In this document: piece by piece, positions 43,664-52,569 of the stretch
How positions within the stretch are numbered: position 1 is the stretch's first letter
Layout: every line of letters starts with the position of its first letter
Assembly (NCBI RefSeq): GCF_016919065.1
Contig: NZ_JAFFQA010000005.1
Location: 62,001-126,000, forward strand
Origin: Desulfobulbus rhabdoformis
GTDB taxonomy: Bacteria; Desulfobacterota; Desulfobulbia; Desulfobulbales; Desulfobulbaceae
Reading direction: 5' to 3'
Length of the DNA: 64,000 bases
Notes under the pieces: generated by a model
The model's database searches: none
What the model was told of the DNA's origin: nothing
Seen by the model: the letters and a program-made list of their open reading frames with translations, nothing else
Translations under genes and position numbers: made by a program

Positions 43664-44578
43664 TCAGGCTCTGGCATCAAGCGCGGTCAACAGCTCTTCG
43701 ATATGAGGGGCCGCAAGCATTGACGTAAGCCAACTTTGAGGTATCGCCTCCCAACCCAAGCGCGCCCCCAGTACCATTCCCACGACCAGTCCACGGGCTG
43801 CTGAGTCACCACCGGCCATGACATTTTCAACCAGAGCGGTCTTGAGATCGTCCGGGTAGCGCAGCATGAGGTGCAAGGCACCGGGTAGTGCGGCGGCGAT
43901 ACCACACATCTGACCATACTGCTTGATCACCGTACGGCTCTCCTTGTCGGCAGAATCAAGGGCACTGCGAATGCGAATATCAAGATCAAGGTCATTGACG
44001 CCCTCCTCCAGCGCGGCCTCCATGGCTGCAGCGGGATCAGCACCGCCCAGTACCACTCTCACAAGATGAGCAAGAAACTCGGCCCCGGCAAGTGTTGCCG
44101 GATTGTTATGGGTGAGCATGGTCTGTTCACGTACGGCCTTCAAGAGACGCTCTCCATCCCCCTGATAGAGATACACCAGCGGGGCAATACGTGCCGCGCC
44201 TCCGAGATCTGAGGAGGTCGAGCCGCACTGATCAAGGGCGAGGTTCTTTTCCATATTCTCCAGAGTGGCTTTGGTGGCCTTATCTCTGTAACCGGAGTAG
44301 TTTGAAAACATTGTTTGCCATGTCTTGGCAAAGGCACTCAGAGAAAACCCTTCCGAAGCGGCGATTGATTCCAAAAGGACCAATGCCTGGTCCCCGTAAT
44401 GGGTAAAGGCCCCGCGCTTCTTGCCCCTGTGAAAAGAGTTTTCATCAGGAGCAATGAATTCTTCGATCCTTCCAAATTTTTGATCAATTTCTGTGGTGTC
44501 GTAGATCCAGTGGGCACCAAGGGACAGACTGTCCGCTGCAAAAGAGGCAAGCACCATTGCCTTGAGTGGGGTTGTCAT
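43664..44578 (-). CDS. ADP-ribosylglycohydrolase-family protein (atypical metal motif)
   Basis: This 304-residue all-helical protein belongs to the ADP-ribosylglycohydrolase/DraG superfamily. The frame extends to 44665; ATG 44578 (MTTPLKAMVLASFAADSLSLG) has a GGAGGATC ribosome site. Conserved positions seen are ADSLSLGAHWIYD, HYGDQALVLLESI, SSDLGGAARIAPL and AGGDSAARGLVVGMVLGA. In active DraG-type enzymes the last motif is usually GGDTDT, with two metal-binding Asp; here the second is replaced, so the enzyme may bind one metal or have another substrate. The rest of the fold is intact. It stands alone between two family C repeats. Confidence 0.82.
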   Translation of the reverse strand: MTTPLKAMVLASFAADSLSLGAHWIYDTTEIDQKFGRIEEFIAPDENSFHRGKKRGAFTHYGDQALVLLESIAASEGFSLSAFAKTWQTMFSNYSGYRDKATKATLENMEKNLALDQCGSTSSDLGGAARIAPLVYLYQGDGERLLKAVREQTMLTHNNPATLAGAEFLAHLVRVVLGGADPAAAMEAALEEGVNDLDLDIRIRSALDSADKESRTVIKQYGQMCGIAAALPGALHLMLRYPDDLKTALVENVMAGGDSAARGLVVGMVLGARLGWEAIPQSWLTSMLAAPHIEELLTALDARA

Positions 44579-44955
44579 CGTGATCCTCCGTTTGTTGAGC
44601 AAGCACCCGTTATCACGGATCCAGGTATTAATTACACCAATAGGCGTGTTTTCCTTCCTTGTCAAACAGAGAATCCGTGACGGAGGGAGAAGCCGGACAA
44701 CAAATGAATTTGTTCAAAAATCTTTGTTTCATTGATGGGATAACGTTGTTCAGAGCCCATGGGCCGTCACAGAGTCAGGAGAGAGCTTAATTCCTTCTGG
44801 CAAAAGACCGATACAAAAGCTGTGGCTCTTTTTTGTTTGCCTCACAAGGCCACACCCTATCAACGGACGTCAACAGTGCATTTTTGTCCAGGAAAGACGG
44901 AGATTGCATGGGGTGCGTCTACACTCTTCCCCTTCACTCAATTTCAGGAGGAACA
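44579..44955. other. Intergenic region with a family C repeat pair
   Basis: These 377 bp lie between divergent genes. They contain a family C sequence pair at 44613-44682 just before the ADP-ribosylglycohydrolase-like gene. The rest should hold the promoter of the calcium-binding protein gene at 44956. No gene is seen. Confidence 0.5.
44613..44682. repeat. Family C repeat ends in outward orientation
   Basis: TCACGGATCCAGG (44613-44625) and GAGAATCCGTGACGG (44670-44682 region) are the family C ends, here in the opposite order to the 43385 copy. They bracket about 45 bp that includes the 5' flank of the ADP-ribosylglycohydrolase-like gene. Confidence 0.5.
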
Positions 44956-46284
44956 ATGTACATCACAGCGGCCACCCTCAGCATGGATGCGTCGCAAACC
45001 TACAAGGAAGTAGAACAACGATTCAGCAGTCTGACAAGTACCTCTACCTCGGCAACCGGACAATCTGATGCCTTTGGCCTTTACCTGGAGTCGATGCTTG
45101 CCAGCTCCCAAAAAACAACCATCAGCTGTCATTCTGAAGTTTGTCAGGCAAACGGCTCCCCACCAGCCTCCAGCGAGTCTGGAGACCAAAATCAACCTGA
45201 AAAAGTTGTATTCGAGCAAATAAGCAGTCAGGTCACAGGCCAGTCGGTCCGTATCCGCGCCATGCAAAGCGCCCTCTACACCGACGGTATTTTTCAACCA
45301 GACCAACAATCGCCCTTCGTCACGACGGGGCAATCATCAATCTCTTTCGTCAACAGCCAGGTTTACAGCGAGGCGACATCTCTGCTCTTCTCTGCCCAGG
45401 GGAGCGTGCAGACAAGTGATGGCCGAGAAATCAATTTTGACCTCGGACTGGCTCTGGAGCAGGAGACCGTGGCCATGGAGTCCAGCTCTTTTGCCGTCAA
45501 TGACCTGTTTATCGACCCTCTTATGCTCCAGTTCGACCTGGATTCCCCCCTCCTTTCGGACACCAGTTTCCTTTTCGACATCGACAGTGACGGCGAGATG
45601 GAGGATCTGGCCTGCCCGGGCAGTGGCTGCGGTTTTCTTGCCTTTGACCGCAATGGCGATGGTATTATCAATGATGGTTCTGAACTTTTTGGGCCGGAGA
45701 GCGGCTCTGGATATGGAGAATTGGCAGAGCTGGACAGCGATGCCAATCTCTGGATCGATGAAAATGACCCGATCTTTAGTCAACTTTCTATCTGGACCAG
45801 GGATGAGACAGGTGAAGAAAAACTCTGTTCCCTCAAGGAGGCCGGGGTCGGCGCCATTGCCATCACCCATGCGGGAACCGAGTACCAACTCCGGCGTGAG
45901 GATGGCTCGGTCTCGGGCATGATTGGGGCCGAGGGGATCTTTCTCACCGAAGATGGCGAAGTGCGCCCGATGCAGGAGGTGGACCTGGCCCTTGAAGAAG
46001 AGCAAGACAACAGCGAATCGGAGGAAGGAATCGATGCCTTTTGGGCCCAGGCAAAGCAGAATCAACCTGCCCTGCAATCCCTGCGTGACATAGTTGGTAT
46101 GCAGCGACTGCGGCTAAAGATGATGCTCACCGGGCAACGCTTTCAGAGCATGGCACGCACAGACAACCAACAACAACGTTTTTTTGATTGGTTGCAGCAA
46201 CAGAACCAGTTACAGCAGAATTTTGGAACCCAGTTCGAAAACCAGATACAGCCTCAAGAGGATAGCGACCAAGCCCTTACCTGA
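44956..46284 (+). CDS. EF-hand-like calcium-binding protein of unknown role
   Basis: This is a 442-residue acidic protein. The frame opens at 44833, but ATG 44956 has a perfect AGGAGGAACA ribosome site. The N-terminal half is Ser/Thr/Gln-rich with no clear domain. Residues about 205-290 hold three calcium-loop-like stretches (DIDSDGEMED, DRNGDGIINDGSELFG, DSDANLWIDENDP) followed by IFSQLSIWTRDETGEE. This arrangement is typical of repeats in secreted hemolysin-type/VCBS proteins. No signal peptide is seen, so it could use a type I system or act in the cytoplasm. The C-terminus is Gln-rich and helical. Function unknown. Confidence 0.7.
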   Translation: MYITAATLSMDASQTYKEVEQRFSSLTSTSTSATGQSDAFGLYLESMLASSQKTTISCHSEVCQANGSPPASSESGDQNQPEKVVFEQISSQVTGQSVRIRAMQSALYTDGIFQPDQQSPFVTTGQSSISFVNSQVYSEATSLLFSAQGSVQTSDGREINFDLGLALEQETVAMESSSFAVNDLFIDPLMLQFDLDSPLLSDTSFLFDIDSDGEMEDLACPGSGCGFLAFDRNGDGIINDGSELFGPESGSGYGELAELDSDANLWIDENDPIFSQLSIWTRDETGEEKLCSLKEAGVGAIAITHAGTEYQLRREDGSVSGMIGAEGIFLTEDGEVRPMQEVDLALEEEQDNSESEEGIDAFWAQAKQNQPALQSLRDIVGMQRLRLKMMLTGQRFQSMARTDNQQQRFFDWLQQQNQLQQNFGTQFENQIQPQEDSDQALT

Positions 46285-46300
46285 AAAATTTTCATACTGA

Positions 46301-47230
46301 TCAGGGATCGGTTCGGTCGAGCTGAACCGATCCCTCCAGGGCCGCTGCCTTGTGCAAGTGCTCAACAAAGGCGGTTGCCACCGGCGAGAGTTCACGGTTT
46401 TTTCGCTGCAGCAGATAAATAGGCCGCTGGGCCGCCTCATCGTCAATATCGATGGACACCAGGGTACCGCACTGCACATCCTGAGACACAGAGCGAGAAG
46501 AGATTATCGCCACCCCCAGACCAGCCTTGACGGCCTCCCGCACGGCCTCATTGGAACCAAGAATCGCCACTTCCTGCAGCTCTGATTCTCGAATGCCCTT
46601 TTTCTCAAACATTTTAGCCACGACCCTCCTGGTACCAGACCCTTGTTCCCGCTGAATAAAGGGAAGTTTCGCCATATCGACGACACTCACCTTTTCGGCC
46701 TCTGCAAGCGGATGCAGGGGGTTGACCGCAAGGACCAGGGTATCGGAGAATGCAGCGGTCCACTCCAGGCCACGCTCGTTCCATATCGCCCCAACCATGC
46801 CCAGATCAACGTTGCCCTCAACAATCTGAGCAGCCACGGCGCGGGAACTGTTCAGCTGCATCACCGGCTTGACCTCTCGATAACGGCTGCAGAAGGAACT
46901 GATTACCCTCGGCAGGATATAGGCACCAGGTATGGTGGAAGATCCTATGCGCAGCTCTCCGCTGAGATCACCATTATAACGGGCCACTGCCTGCAGGGCT
47001 TCCTGCTGCAGCTGCGTCATACGCACAGCGTAACGATAGAGCACCATGCCCACCGGGGTAGGCTCAACCTCTCGACCGAGCCGATCGACCAGTTTCAGGC
47101 CGAGTTCGTCTTCCAGATTTCGAATGTGTTCACTCACAGTAGGCTGGGAAAGCAGCGCAGCCTCGGCCGCCTTGGTAAAACTTTTCAGCTCAACCACCTT
47201 ACGAAACACATCCAATTTTCTGATATCCAT
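46301..47230 (-). CDS. LysR-family transcriptional regulator
   Basis: This 309-residue regulator has an N-terminal HTH (KLDVFRKVVELKSFTKAAEAALLSQPTVSEHIRNLEDELG) and a CysB-like effector domain (GELRIGSSTIPGAYILPRVI). It resembles the LysR group linked to selenium metabolism in anaerobes, but that group assignment is from memory and not proven. Its start lies 3 bp after the recD stop on the same strand, so it is probably co-transcribed with recCBD, which is odd. Its stop is 16 bp from the convergent calcium-binding gene. Confidence 0.9.
   Translation of the reverse strand: MDIRKLDVFRKVVELKSFTKAAEAALLSQPTVSEHIRNLEDELGLKLVDRLGREVEPTPVGMVLYRYAVRMTQLQQEALQAVARYNGDLSGELRIGSSTIPGAYILPRVISSFCSRYREVKPVMQLNSSRAVAAQIVEGNVDLGMVGAIWNERGLEWTAAFSDTLVLAVNPLHPLAEAEKVSVVDMAKLPFIQREQGSGTRRVVAKMFEKKGIRESELQEVAILGSNEAVREAVKAGLGVAIISSRSVSQDVQCGTLVSIDIDDEAAQRPIYLLQRKNRELSPVATAFVEHLHKAAALEGSVQLDRTDP
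46303..46335 (+). terminator. Inverted repeat at the convergent ends of the calcium-binding and lysR genes
   Basis: AGGGATCGGTTC / GAACCGATCCCT is a 12-bp perfect stem with a 9-nt loop. It overlaps the last codons of lysR and lies 19 bp after the stop of the plus-strand gene. The plus strand lacks a following T-run, so it is a weak terminator candidate. Confidence 0.5.
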
Positions 47231-47233
47231 CCT

Positions 47234-49060
47234 TTACTCCTGGTTTAATTGTGGGGGTGGAGTTGTCATCTTGCGTGGTAATCCCGAATAACGAATAACC
47301 TGCCTGCCTGTGGTTCGCAAGAAAAGTTCCAGGGGCGCGCAGAGAATCAGCTGCTGCCTCGCCCGGGTAATGCCTGTATAGAGCAGTTCACGGGTCAGGA
47401 CCGGCGCATCCTCCTGGGGCAGGAGCAGCAAGACCTGATCAAATTCCGATCCCTGCGATTTATGGACCGTCATGGCGTAGGCCACCTGCCATGCGGGCAA
47501 CTGGGCAAGAGCAACAGAACGAAGCGATCCATCTTCCTGCTCAAACCAACCGCGCATGAGTCCCTTTGCGTCAGGCCAGAGGACACCTGTATCTCCGTTA
47601 AAAAGCCCCTGGGAGTAATCGTTGCGGCTGATGAGTATCGGCAGCCCTGCATACACCCGGGCCTCCGGGCCTATGAGCTGCTGCCTGCGCTGGTGCTGTT
47701 CCACCAGATGATTCACACCGGCTACCCCGCCCGGTCCCTCGCGAAGCCCACAGAGAATTCGTCTTTGTCCCAACGCCTGCAGGGCTGCCTGAGGGGATTT
47801 GGCGGCAAGCAAGGGGGTGAGGAACTGGAGTATTTGCTTGCGCACATGAGGCTGCTGCCCAGCGGGGGCAGAAACGTTCGTCTCCAGCCAGCGTACATCC
47901 GACCATTGGCTATCAATAATACCCTTCACCATTTCCCCATTGCCCGCATTGACGGCCTGGGCCAGGGCTCCTATCCCCGATCCTGCGGCAAAACGCCTGC
48001 TGGTTTGCAAAAGGACCAGGCAGTCTGCCAGGGGATTGGATGCGTTTTCTGCCTGCGGCATTTCCCCTCCCAGCAACGGGGCAAGACGGGCACACTGGGC
48101 CTGCGACCAGACCATATTTTCCGGTCCGCAAATATCCGCGAAAAGATTGCCAGCCTCCACCGAGGCCAGCTGATCGCGATCCCCTAAGAGAACAAGACGA
48201 CAGTGAGATGGCAGGGCCTCAAGCAGGGCTGCCATCAAACTGACATCGATCATAGAGGCCTCGTCAACCACCAACAGGTCCAGATGGAGCGGGTTGTGGC
48301 GATTATGGCGAAAGGCCGCCCTGTGTGCCTGATAGCCTAAAAGACGATGCAGGGTCTGGGCTTTGAGCGTCAAAATTTTCTCGGCTTCTTGGGGAAGACC
48401 TTGTTTGGCCTGGCCAATGGATTCCTGCAACCGAAGCGCCGCCTTTCCCGTAGGCGCCACGAGAGCGGTGCGCAGAGGCTGATTGGCCAACTGCTGCACC
48501 AGAGCGAGGATACGTGCCACGGTATAGGTTTTTCCCGTCCCCGGACCTCCGGAGATGACCACCAGCGATTTATACAGTGCCAGGGCCGCGGCTGCTCGCT
48601 GCCAGTCAATGCCCGGTGCGCTGGCCGGAAATAATTGATCAAGCAGGGGGAGTGCCCGTTCCTGATCCACAGGCAAGACCTGGGTGACTCGCTGAGCGAG
48701 AACCTGGGCAATAGTCGCTTCACAGCGATGATACCGGTACAGAAAGAGCTTATTATCTTCGTCGAGGATAAGCGGAAGAGATGTATCGGCTCTCCCTGCC
48801 ATGGATGAAGCGTTGAGCTGTTGCTGCATTTCGCTCATATCCTGCAACACAGCCATTGGCACATTCAGCTCTTCTGCAAGTGCTGCGACCGTACCCAGAG
48901 GGAGGCAGGTGTGCCCCTGGCCTGCGGCCCAACTTGTGAGCGCGGCCAGCAAAGGCACTGCGGGCAAATCCTCTTGCCCCAGGCGCTCGACAAGCCGACC
49001 GGCCTGGAGATCCAGAGCGCGCAGGTTCGAGATTTGGGAGAGTTGGCGCCAATCAATCAT
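47234..49060 (-). CDS. recD: RecD, 5'-3' helicase subunit of exonuclease V
   Basis: This is a 608-residue SF1B helicase. The N-terminal domain precedes the Walker A motif in ISGGPGTGKTYTV, Walker B is in LDLLVVDEASMIDVSL, and helicase motif VI lies in AYAMTVHKSQGSEFDQV. The frame opens at 49081; ATG 49060 (MIDWRQLSQISNL) overlaps the recB stop in an ATGA and is preferred. It is the third gene of recC-recB-recD. Its 5'-3' motor makes RecBCD a fast double-strand DNA processing machine. Confidence 0.95.
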   Translation of the reverse strand: MIDWRQLSQISNLRALDLQAGRLVERLGQEDLPAVPLLAALTSWAAGQGHTCLPLGTVAALAEELNVPMAVLQDMSEMQQQLNASSMAGRADTSLPLILDEDNKLFLYRYHRCEATIAQVLAQRVTQVLPVDQERALPLLDQLFPASAPGIDWQRAAAALALYKSLVVISGGPGTGKTYTVARILALVQQLANQPLRTALVAPTGKAALRLQESIGQAKQGLPQEAEKILTLKAQTLHRLLGYQAHRAAFRHNRHNPLHLDLLVVDEASMIDVSLMAALLEALPSHCRLVLLGDRDQLASVEAGNLFADICGPENMVWSQAQCARLAPLLGGEMPQAENASNPLADCLVLLQTSRRFAAGSGIGALAQAVNAGNGEMVKGIIDSQWSDVRWLETNVSAPAGQQPHVRKQILQFLTPLLAAKSPQAALQALGQRRILCGLREGPGGVAGVNHLVEQHQRRQQLIGPEARVYAGLPILISRNDYSQGLFNGDTGVLWPDAKGLMRGWFEQEDGSLRSVALAQLPAWQVAYAMTVHKSQGSEFDQVLLLLPQEDAPVLTRELLYTGITRARQQLILCAPLELFLRTTGRQVIRYSGLPRKMTTPPPQLNQE

Positions 49061-52000
49061 GACAGCTCCCCCTGAAAGCAACGATCCAACGCTTCAATCA
49101 ACTCCCGTTCCGGACGGTGGGCATACACTCCATTTCCCGGGGCGGCATCCTGGCTCATCCCCCGTAAAAAAAGGTAATACACGCCGCCTATATACTCATC
49201 ATAGCTGTAGTTGACTACACGGGTTTTAAGAAAACGGTGCAAGGCCAGGGTATAAATGAGCAGTTGCAGATGGTACTGATGACTTTCCATGCAGGCGCGT
49301 AGCGACTCTGGCCCATAGTCGGTGACATCTGCACCTAAATAGTTGGATTTATAGTCAACAATAAAATAGCACCCCTGATGACGAAAGACCAGGTCAATAA
49401 AGCCTTTCATCAACCCCTGCAAGGTTGAAGCAGCAAGAGCCAGAGGAGTGAAGCCTGCCTGCTCCAGCAAACTATTAAAACGGGGCATAGGTACCTGCTC
49501 CAGGGGAAAAAGAAAATTAAGCTCATTGATCCGATCGTTCACATGCAGCTCGCCCAGGGGACAGGCTCCGGGCAGTTCCACAGCAAGAACATCATTCAAC
49601 CAACGACAGACCCCATCCTGCCAGCGGGGATCAAACCCTCCCTGGACAAGTGTCGTGAGCACAAACTCCTCCTGACTTTGAGCCGACTGGCGAAAATCAA
49701 GATGTTCAAACAGACTGTGCAGGCAGGTTCCTGCTGCGGCCCCCCGGGGGAAACTAAAGGGGGAGTAAAAGTCCTCTTCCGGTGATGCCTTGACAGTTCG
49801 CGGCTCTTCCCATTCGGTGGCATCGAGGGGGCCCTTCCTCTCCGAGCTCAGTCGGGAGTAGCTGGTCATGGTCCAGCCGGGGAGAATCCGCCCTCTAAAA
49901 CGCAGTGGAGCTAAGGGGCGGCTCTCCTCTTCCTGCGTCAACCGGGTCTGGACAAAACTCTCTGGCATGGAGGATAACGCCAGTAGCGGTTTCTGCTGGT
50001 TGATTTTCTCCAGATCTGTGCGCATTGCCTCCTCATGTTGAGGTGGCCCGCCACCATGGAGCAGGTACGCCAGACCGGTCAGATCCATGGAGCTGATCTG
50101 GCCCCAGCAGAAAAAGCAACATGACTTGGAGCGGGTCAGGGCCACATACAAGAGCCGCAGCTCCTCCGCCAAACGCTCCTCATCGGCAAGAACCCGATGC
50201 TTTGTATCCTTTCTCAGATCGATACAGAGTTCCTTGCTCTCCCTGTCGTGAAACTGCAGGGGAGCCTCTTTCATCAGCGGTCGACCGTTCCAAAGAAAAG
50301 GGAGAAAAACCAACGGGAACTCCAGCCCTTTAGCCCGATGCACCGTCACAATGCGGATAAGCTCCTCATCGTTTTCCAAACGGATCAGCTGGGCCTCACT
50401 CCCGGAATCAGGATGCTCGAGCTGATGGCGATACCAGCGCAACAAGGCGGCAGCACCATGCAGACCAGCAGGGCTTTCTTGCAGCAGTTCAGCCAAATGC
50501 AGGTAGTTGGTCAGGCTGCGCTCACCTCCCATCCGTCCGGTTAAGCGCCCAGTCACCTTTTCTTCCGCCAACAGGTGTTGAAACATTGCCATGAAGCCCT
50601 GTTCCTGCCAGAGCTGGCGATAGACCTGTAACCCGGCAAGTCGTTCGCTCCATCCCTGATCGTCTTCAGCAAAGGTAAAGATTTGTTTCGCGCTGTAGCC
50701 AAAAAGCTCTGTCGCCAGGCAGGTACGAATGCTCCCCCCATCGCTGCCATCCACCAGCGTTGCAAGCACCAGCTCAAGCTGCTGGGCCTCATCGCTGGTG
50801 AAAACCGAATGCTGACCAAGGCTGAGCGCGTTGATCCCGCGCCTGGCAAGCCCAGCCTGCATGGCCTCGGCCTCCCGGTGGGTGCGCACAAGAATGGCGA
50901 TATCAGCAGTCGTTAGAGGCCTGTCGCCAAGGGTTACCCGGCCCGCCCGGCTCAGTTCCAGCAGCCTTGCGATCTGATCGCTGCAGAACTCGACTGCAGC
51001 TTCCTGGGCCCGCTCTTTACTAATGAGGAGGCGTTTACCGGATTTCAGCTCCGCCCGGTCAAGCAGAAGTGCATGCAGAGGCAGAGAAGGCTCACCGTCC
51101 ATGAGAAACGGAGCAGCCATATCCGGGGCCGCCTCCACCGGTTGAAAACTGATGGACTCACTGAAAACAAAGGCATCCGACCGCAGTTGAAAGATTGCAT
51201 TCACGGCCTGCACCATGGCGGGAGTGGAGCGATAGTTGGTGGCCATGGTGTACCGGCTTGCCTGTTCAGTCTCTTCCCGGGCACGCATATACGTGAAGAT
51301 ATCTGCGCCACGAAAGGAGTAAATCGCCTGTTTGGGATCGCCGATCATGCAGAACGTCCCCTGCCTCCCCTTCATCTTTGTGTAGATACGGGAGAACACA
51401 CTGTATTGAATCGGGTCGGTATCCTGGAACTCATCCACCAGAGCAACAGGATAGCGATGACGTAACTCATCGGCGAGATGAGCACCACTCCCGGGGCGAG
51501 CCAAGGCCCCATCCAACAGAGCGAGGAGATCGTCAAAGGCAAGCAGGCCCAGATGCCCCTTCCGTGCGGCAAGGGTCTTTTGCAGATTGCTCCGAGCTTG
51601 CGCCAGCAAGAAAAATCGCTTGTTTTCATCAAGCTCTACCGCCAACTTATACAAACGATCAAAGGCATGAAAAAAGGGGTGTTCCGGGGGCTCCTGACAT
51701 TTTTTCTTGAGTTGGGTCGCCATCACCGACCAAGCCAGTTTTTCCGCTCCTGTGGGAAGAGGCAGGGGAATCGATGCAGAGAGAGCCAGCTCCTCCATAA
51801 GCGCAATGAGCTGCGGGACCTGGTCGCTTTGTCGGTAGGCCTTCTCGTTACGGAGCAGACAGTCATCTGTCTGCAGAATCCCACTCACGTCAACAGAGGC
51901 TTGCTCCCAAAGCTGCCGCACCTCAGTAAAGGCTTCCTCAGCCGCCTGCCGACACGCTACCAGTTCATCAGGCTGAACCTCTGGAATCAGCCTGCAGTTG

Positions 52001-52569
52001 CTGGTGGCTGCCTTATCCAGGGCCTGGAGGAGGCCCGCAGGATCGCCAAAGGTGTTCAGAGCCCAGGCTGCCTCGCTCTCCTCTGCCCCGTAAAACTGCC
52101 TTCGCCAAAAATCTTCCATGATCTCCTGACGCAGGGCGAGATCATTTTCCATCAGCTCAACCACAAACCCGCCTCCCGCTTCAAAGGCATGCTCCTGGAG
52201 GATACGTTGGCAGTAGCCATGGATGGTATAGATCGCAGCCTCATCCATACGTACCAGAGCATCAAAAAGACGCTGACGGGCCTGCGAGCGATCAAGCGGC
52301 GCCAGAAGCTCGGCCAGAAGCGAATCCGGCTCAGCCTGCTCGTCAAGCACCAGCACCGCCTCACGAATACGCCTGCGGATACGATCGCGCAACTCTCCGG
52401 TGGCGGCGCGGGTAAAGGTGACCACCAGGATCTGATCAACGGCCAGCCCCTGCTCAAGCAGTAAACGCAAAAAAAGAAAGGCCAGGGTGTAGGTCTTGCC
52501 TGTACCGGCACTGGCCTCAAGCAGCAGGCTTCCCGTGAGCGGGAGCTGCAGCGGGTTAAGCGGTTGCAT
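49057..52569 (-). CDS. recB: RecB, 3'-5' helicase and nuclease subunit of exonuclease V
   Basis: This 1170-residue subunit starts at ATG 52569 (MQPLNPLQLPLTGSLLLEAS), 14 bp inside the recC end; the frame itself opens at 52635. Walker A is LEASAGTGKTYTL, and UvrD-like motifs include LVDEFQDTDPIQY and VHRAKGLEFPLVFLP. The C-terminal nuclease domain keeps the metal-binding motif VDYKSNYLG (Asp1072, Lys1074) and QLLIYTLALHR. Both activities therefore look intact. It acts in recombinational repair and degradation of foreign linear DNA. Confidence 0.95.
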   Translation of the reverse strand: MQPLNPLQLPLTGSLLLEASAGTGKTYTLAFLFLRLLLEQGLAVDQILVVTFTRAATGELRDRIRRRIREAVLVLDEQAEPDSLLAELLAPLDRSQARQRLFDALVRMDEAAIYTIHGYCQRILQEHAFEAGGGFVVELMENDLALRQEIMEDFWRRQFYGAEESEAAWALNTFGDPAGLLQALDKAATSNCRLIPEVQPDELVACRQAAEEAFTEVRQLWEQASVDVSGILQTDDCLLRNEKAYRQSDQVPQLIALMEELALSASIPLPLPTGAEKLAWSVMATQLKKKCQEPPEHPFFHAFDRLYKLAVELDENKRFFLLAQARSNLQKTLAARKGHLGLLAFDDLLALLDGALARPGSGAHLADELRHRYPVALVDEFQDTDPIQYSVFSRIYTKMKGRQGTFCMIGDPKQAIYSFRGADIFTYMRAREETEQASRYTMATNYRSTPAMVQAVNAIFQLRSDAFVFSESISFQPVEAAPDMAAPFLMDGEPSLPLHALLLDRAELKSGKRLLISKERAQEAAVEFCSDQIARLLELSRAGRVTLGDRPLTTADIAILVRTHREAEAMQAGLARRGINALSLGQHSVFTSDEAQQLELVLATLVDGSDGGSIRTCLATELFGYSAKQIFTFAEDDQGWSERLAGLQVYRQLWQEQGFMAMFQHLLAEEKVTGRLTGRMGGERSLTNYLHLAELLQESPAGLHGAAALLRWYRHQLEHPDSGSEAQLIRLENDEELIRIVTVHRAKGLEFPLVFLPFLWNGRPLMKEAPLQFHDRESKELCIDLRKDTKHRVLADEERLAEELRLLYVALTRSKSCCFFCWGQISSMDLTGLAYLLHGGGPPQHEEAMRTDLEKINQQKPLLALSSMPESFVQTRLTQEEESRPLAPLRFRGRILPGWTMTSYSRLSSERKGPLDATEWEEPRTVKASPEEDFYSPFSFPRGAAAGTCLHSLFEHLDFRQSAQSQEEFVLTTLVQGGFDPRWQDGVCRWLNDVLAVELPGACPLGELHVNDRINELNFLFPLEQVPMPRFNSLLEQAGFTPLALAASTLQGLMKGFIDLVFRHQGCYFIVDYKSNYLGADVTDYGPESLRACMESHQYHLQLLIYTLALHRFLKTRVVNYSYDEYIGGVYYLFLRGMSQDAAPGNGVYAHRPERELIEALDRCFQGELS

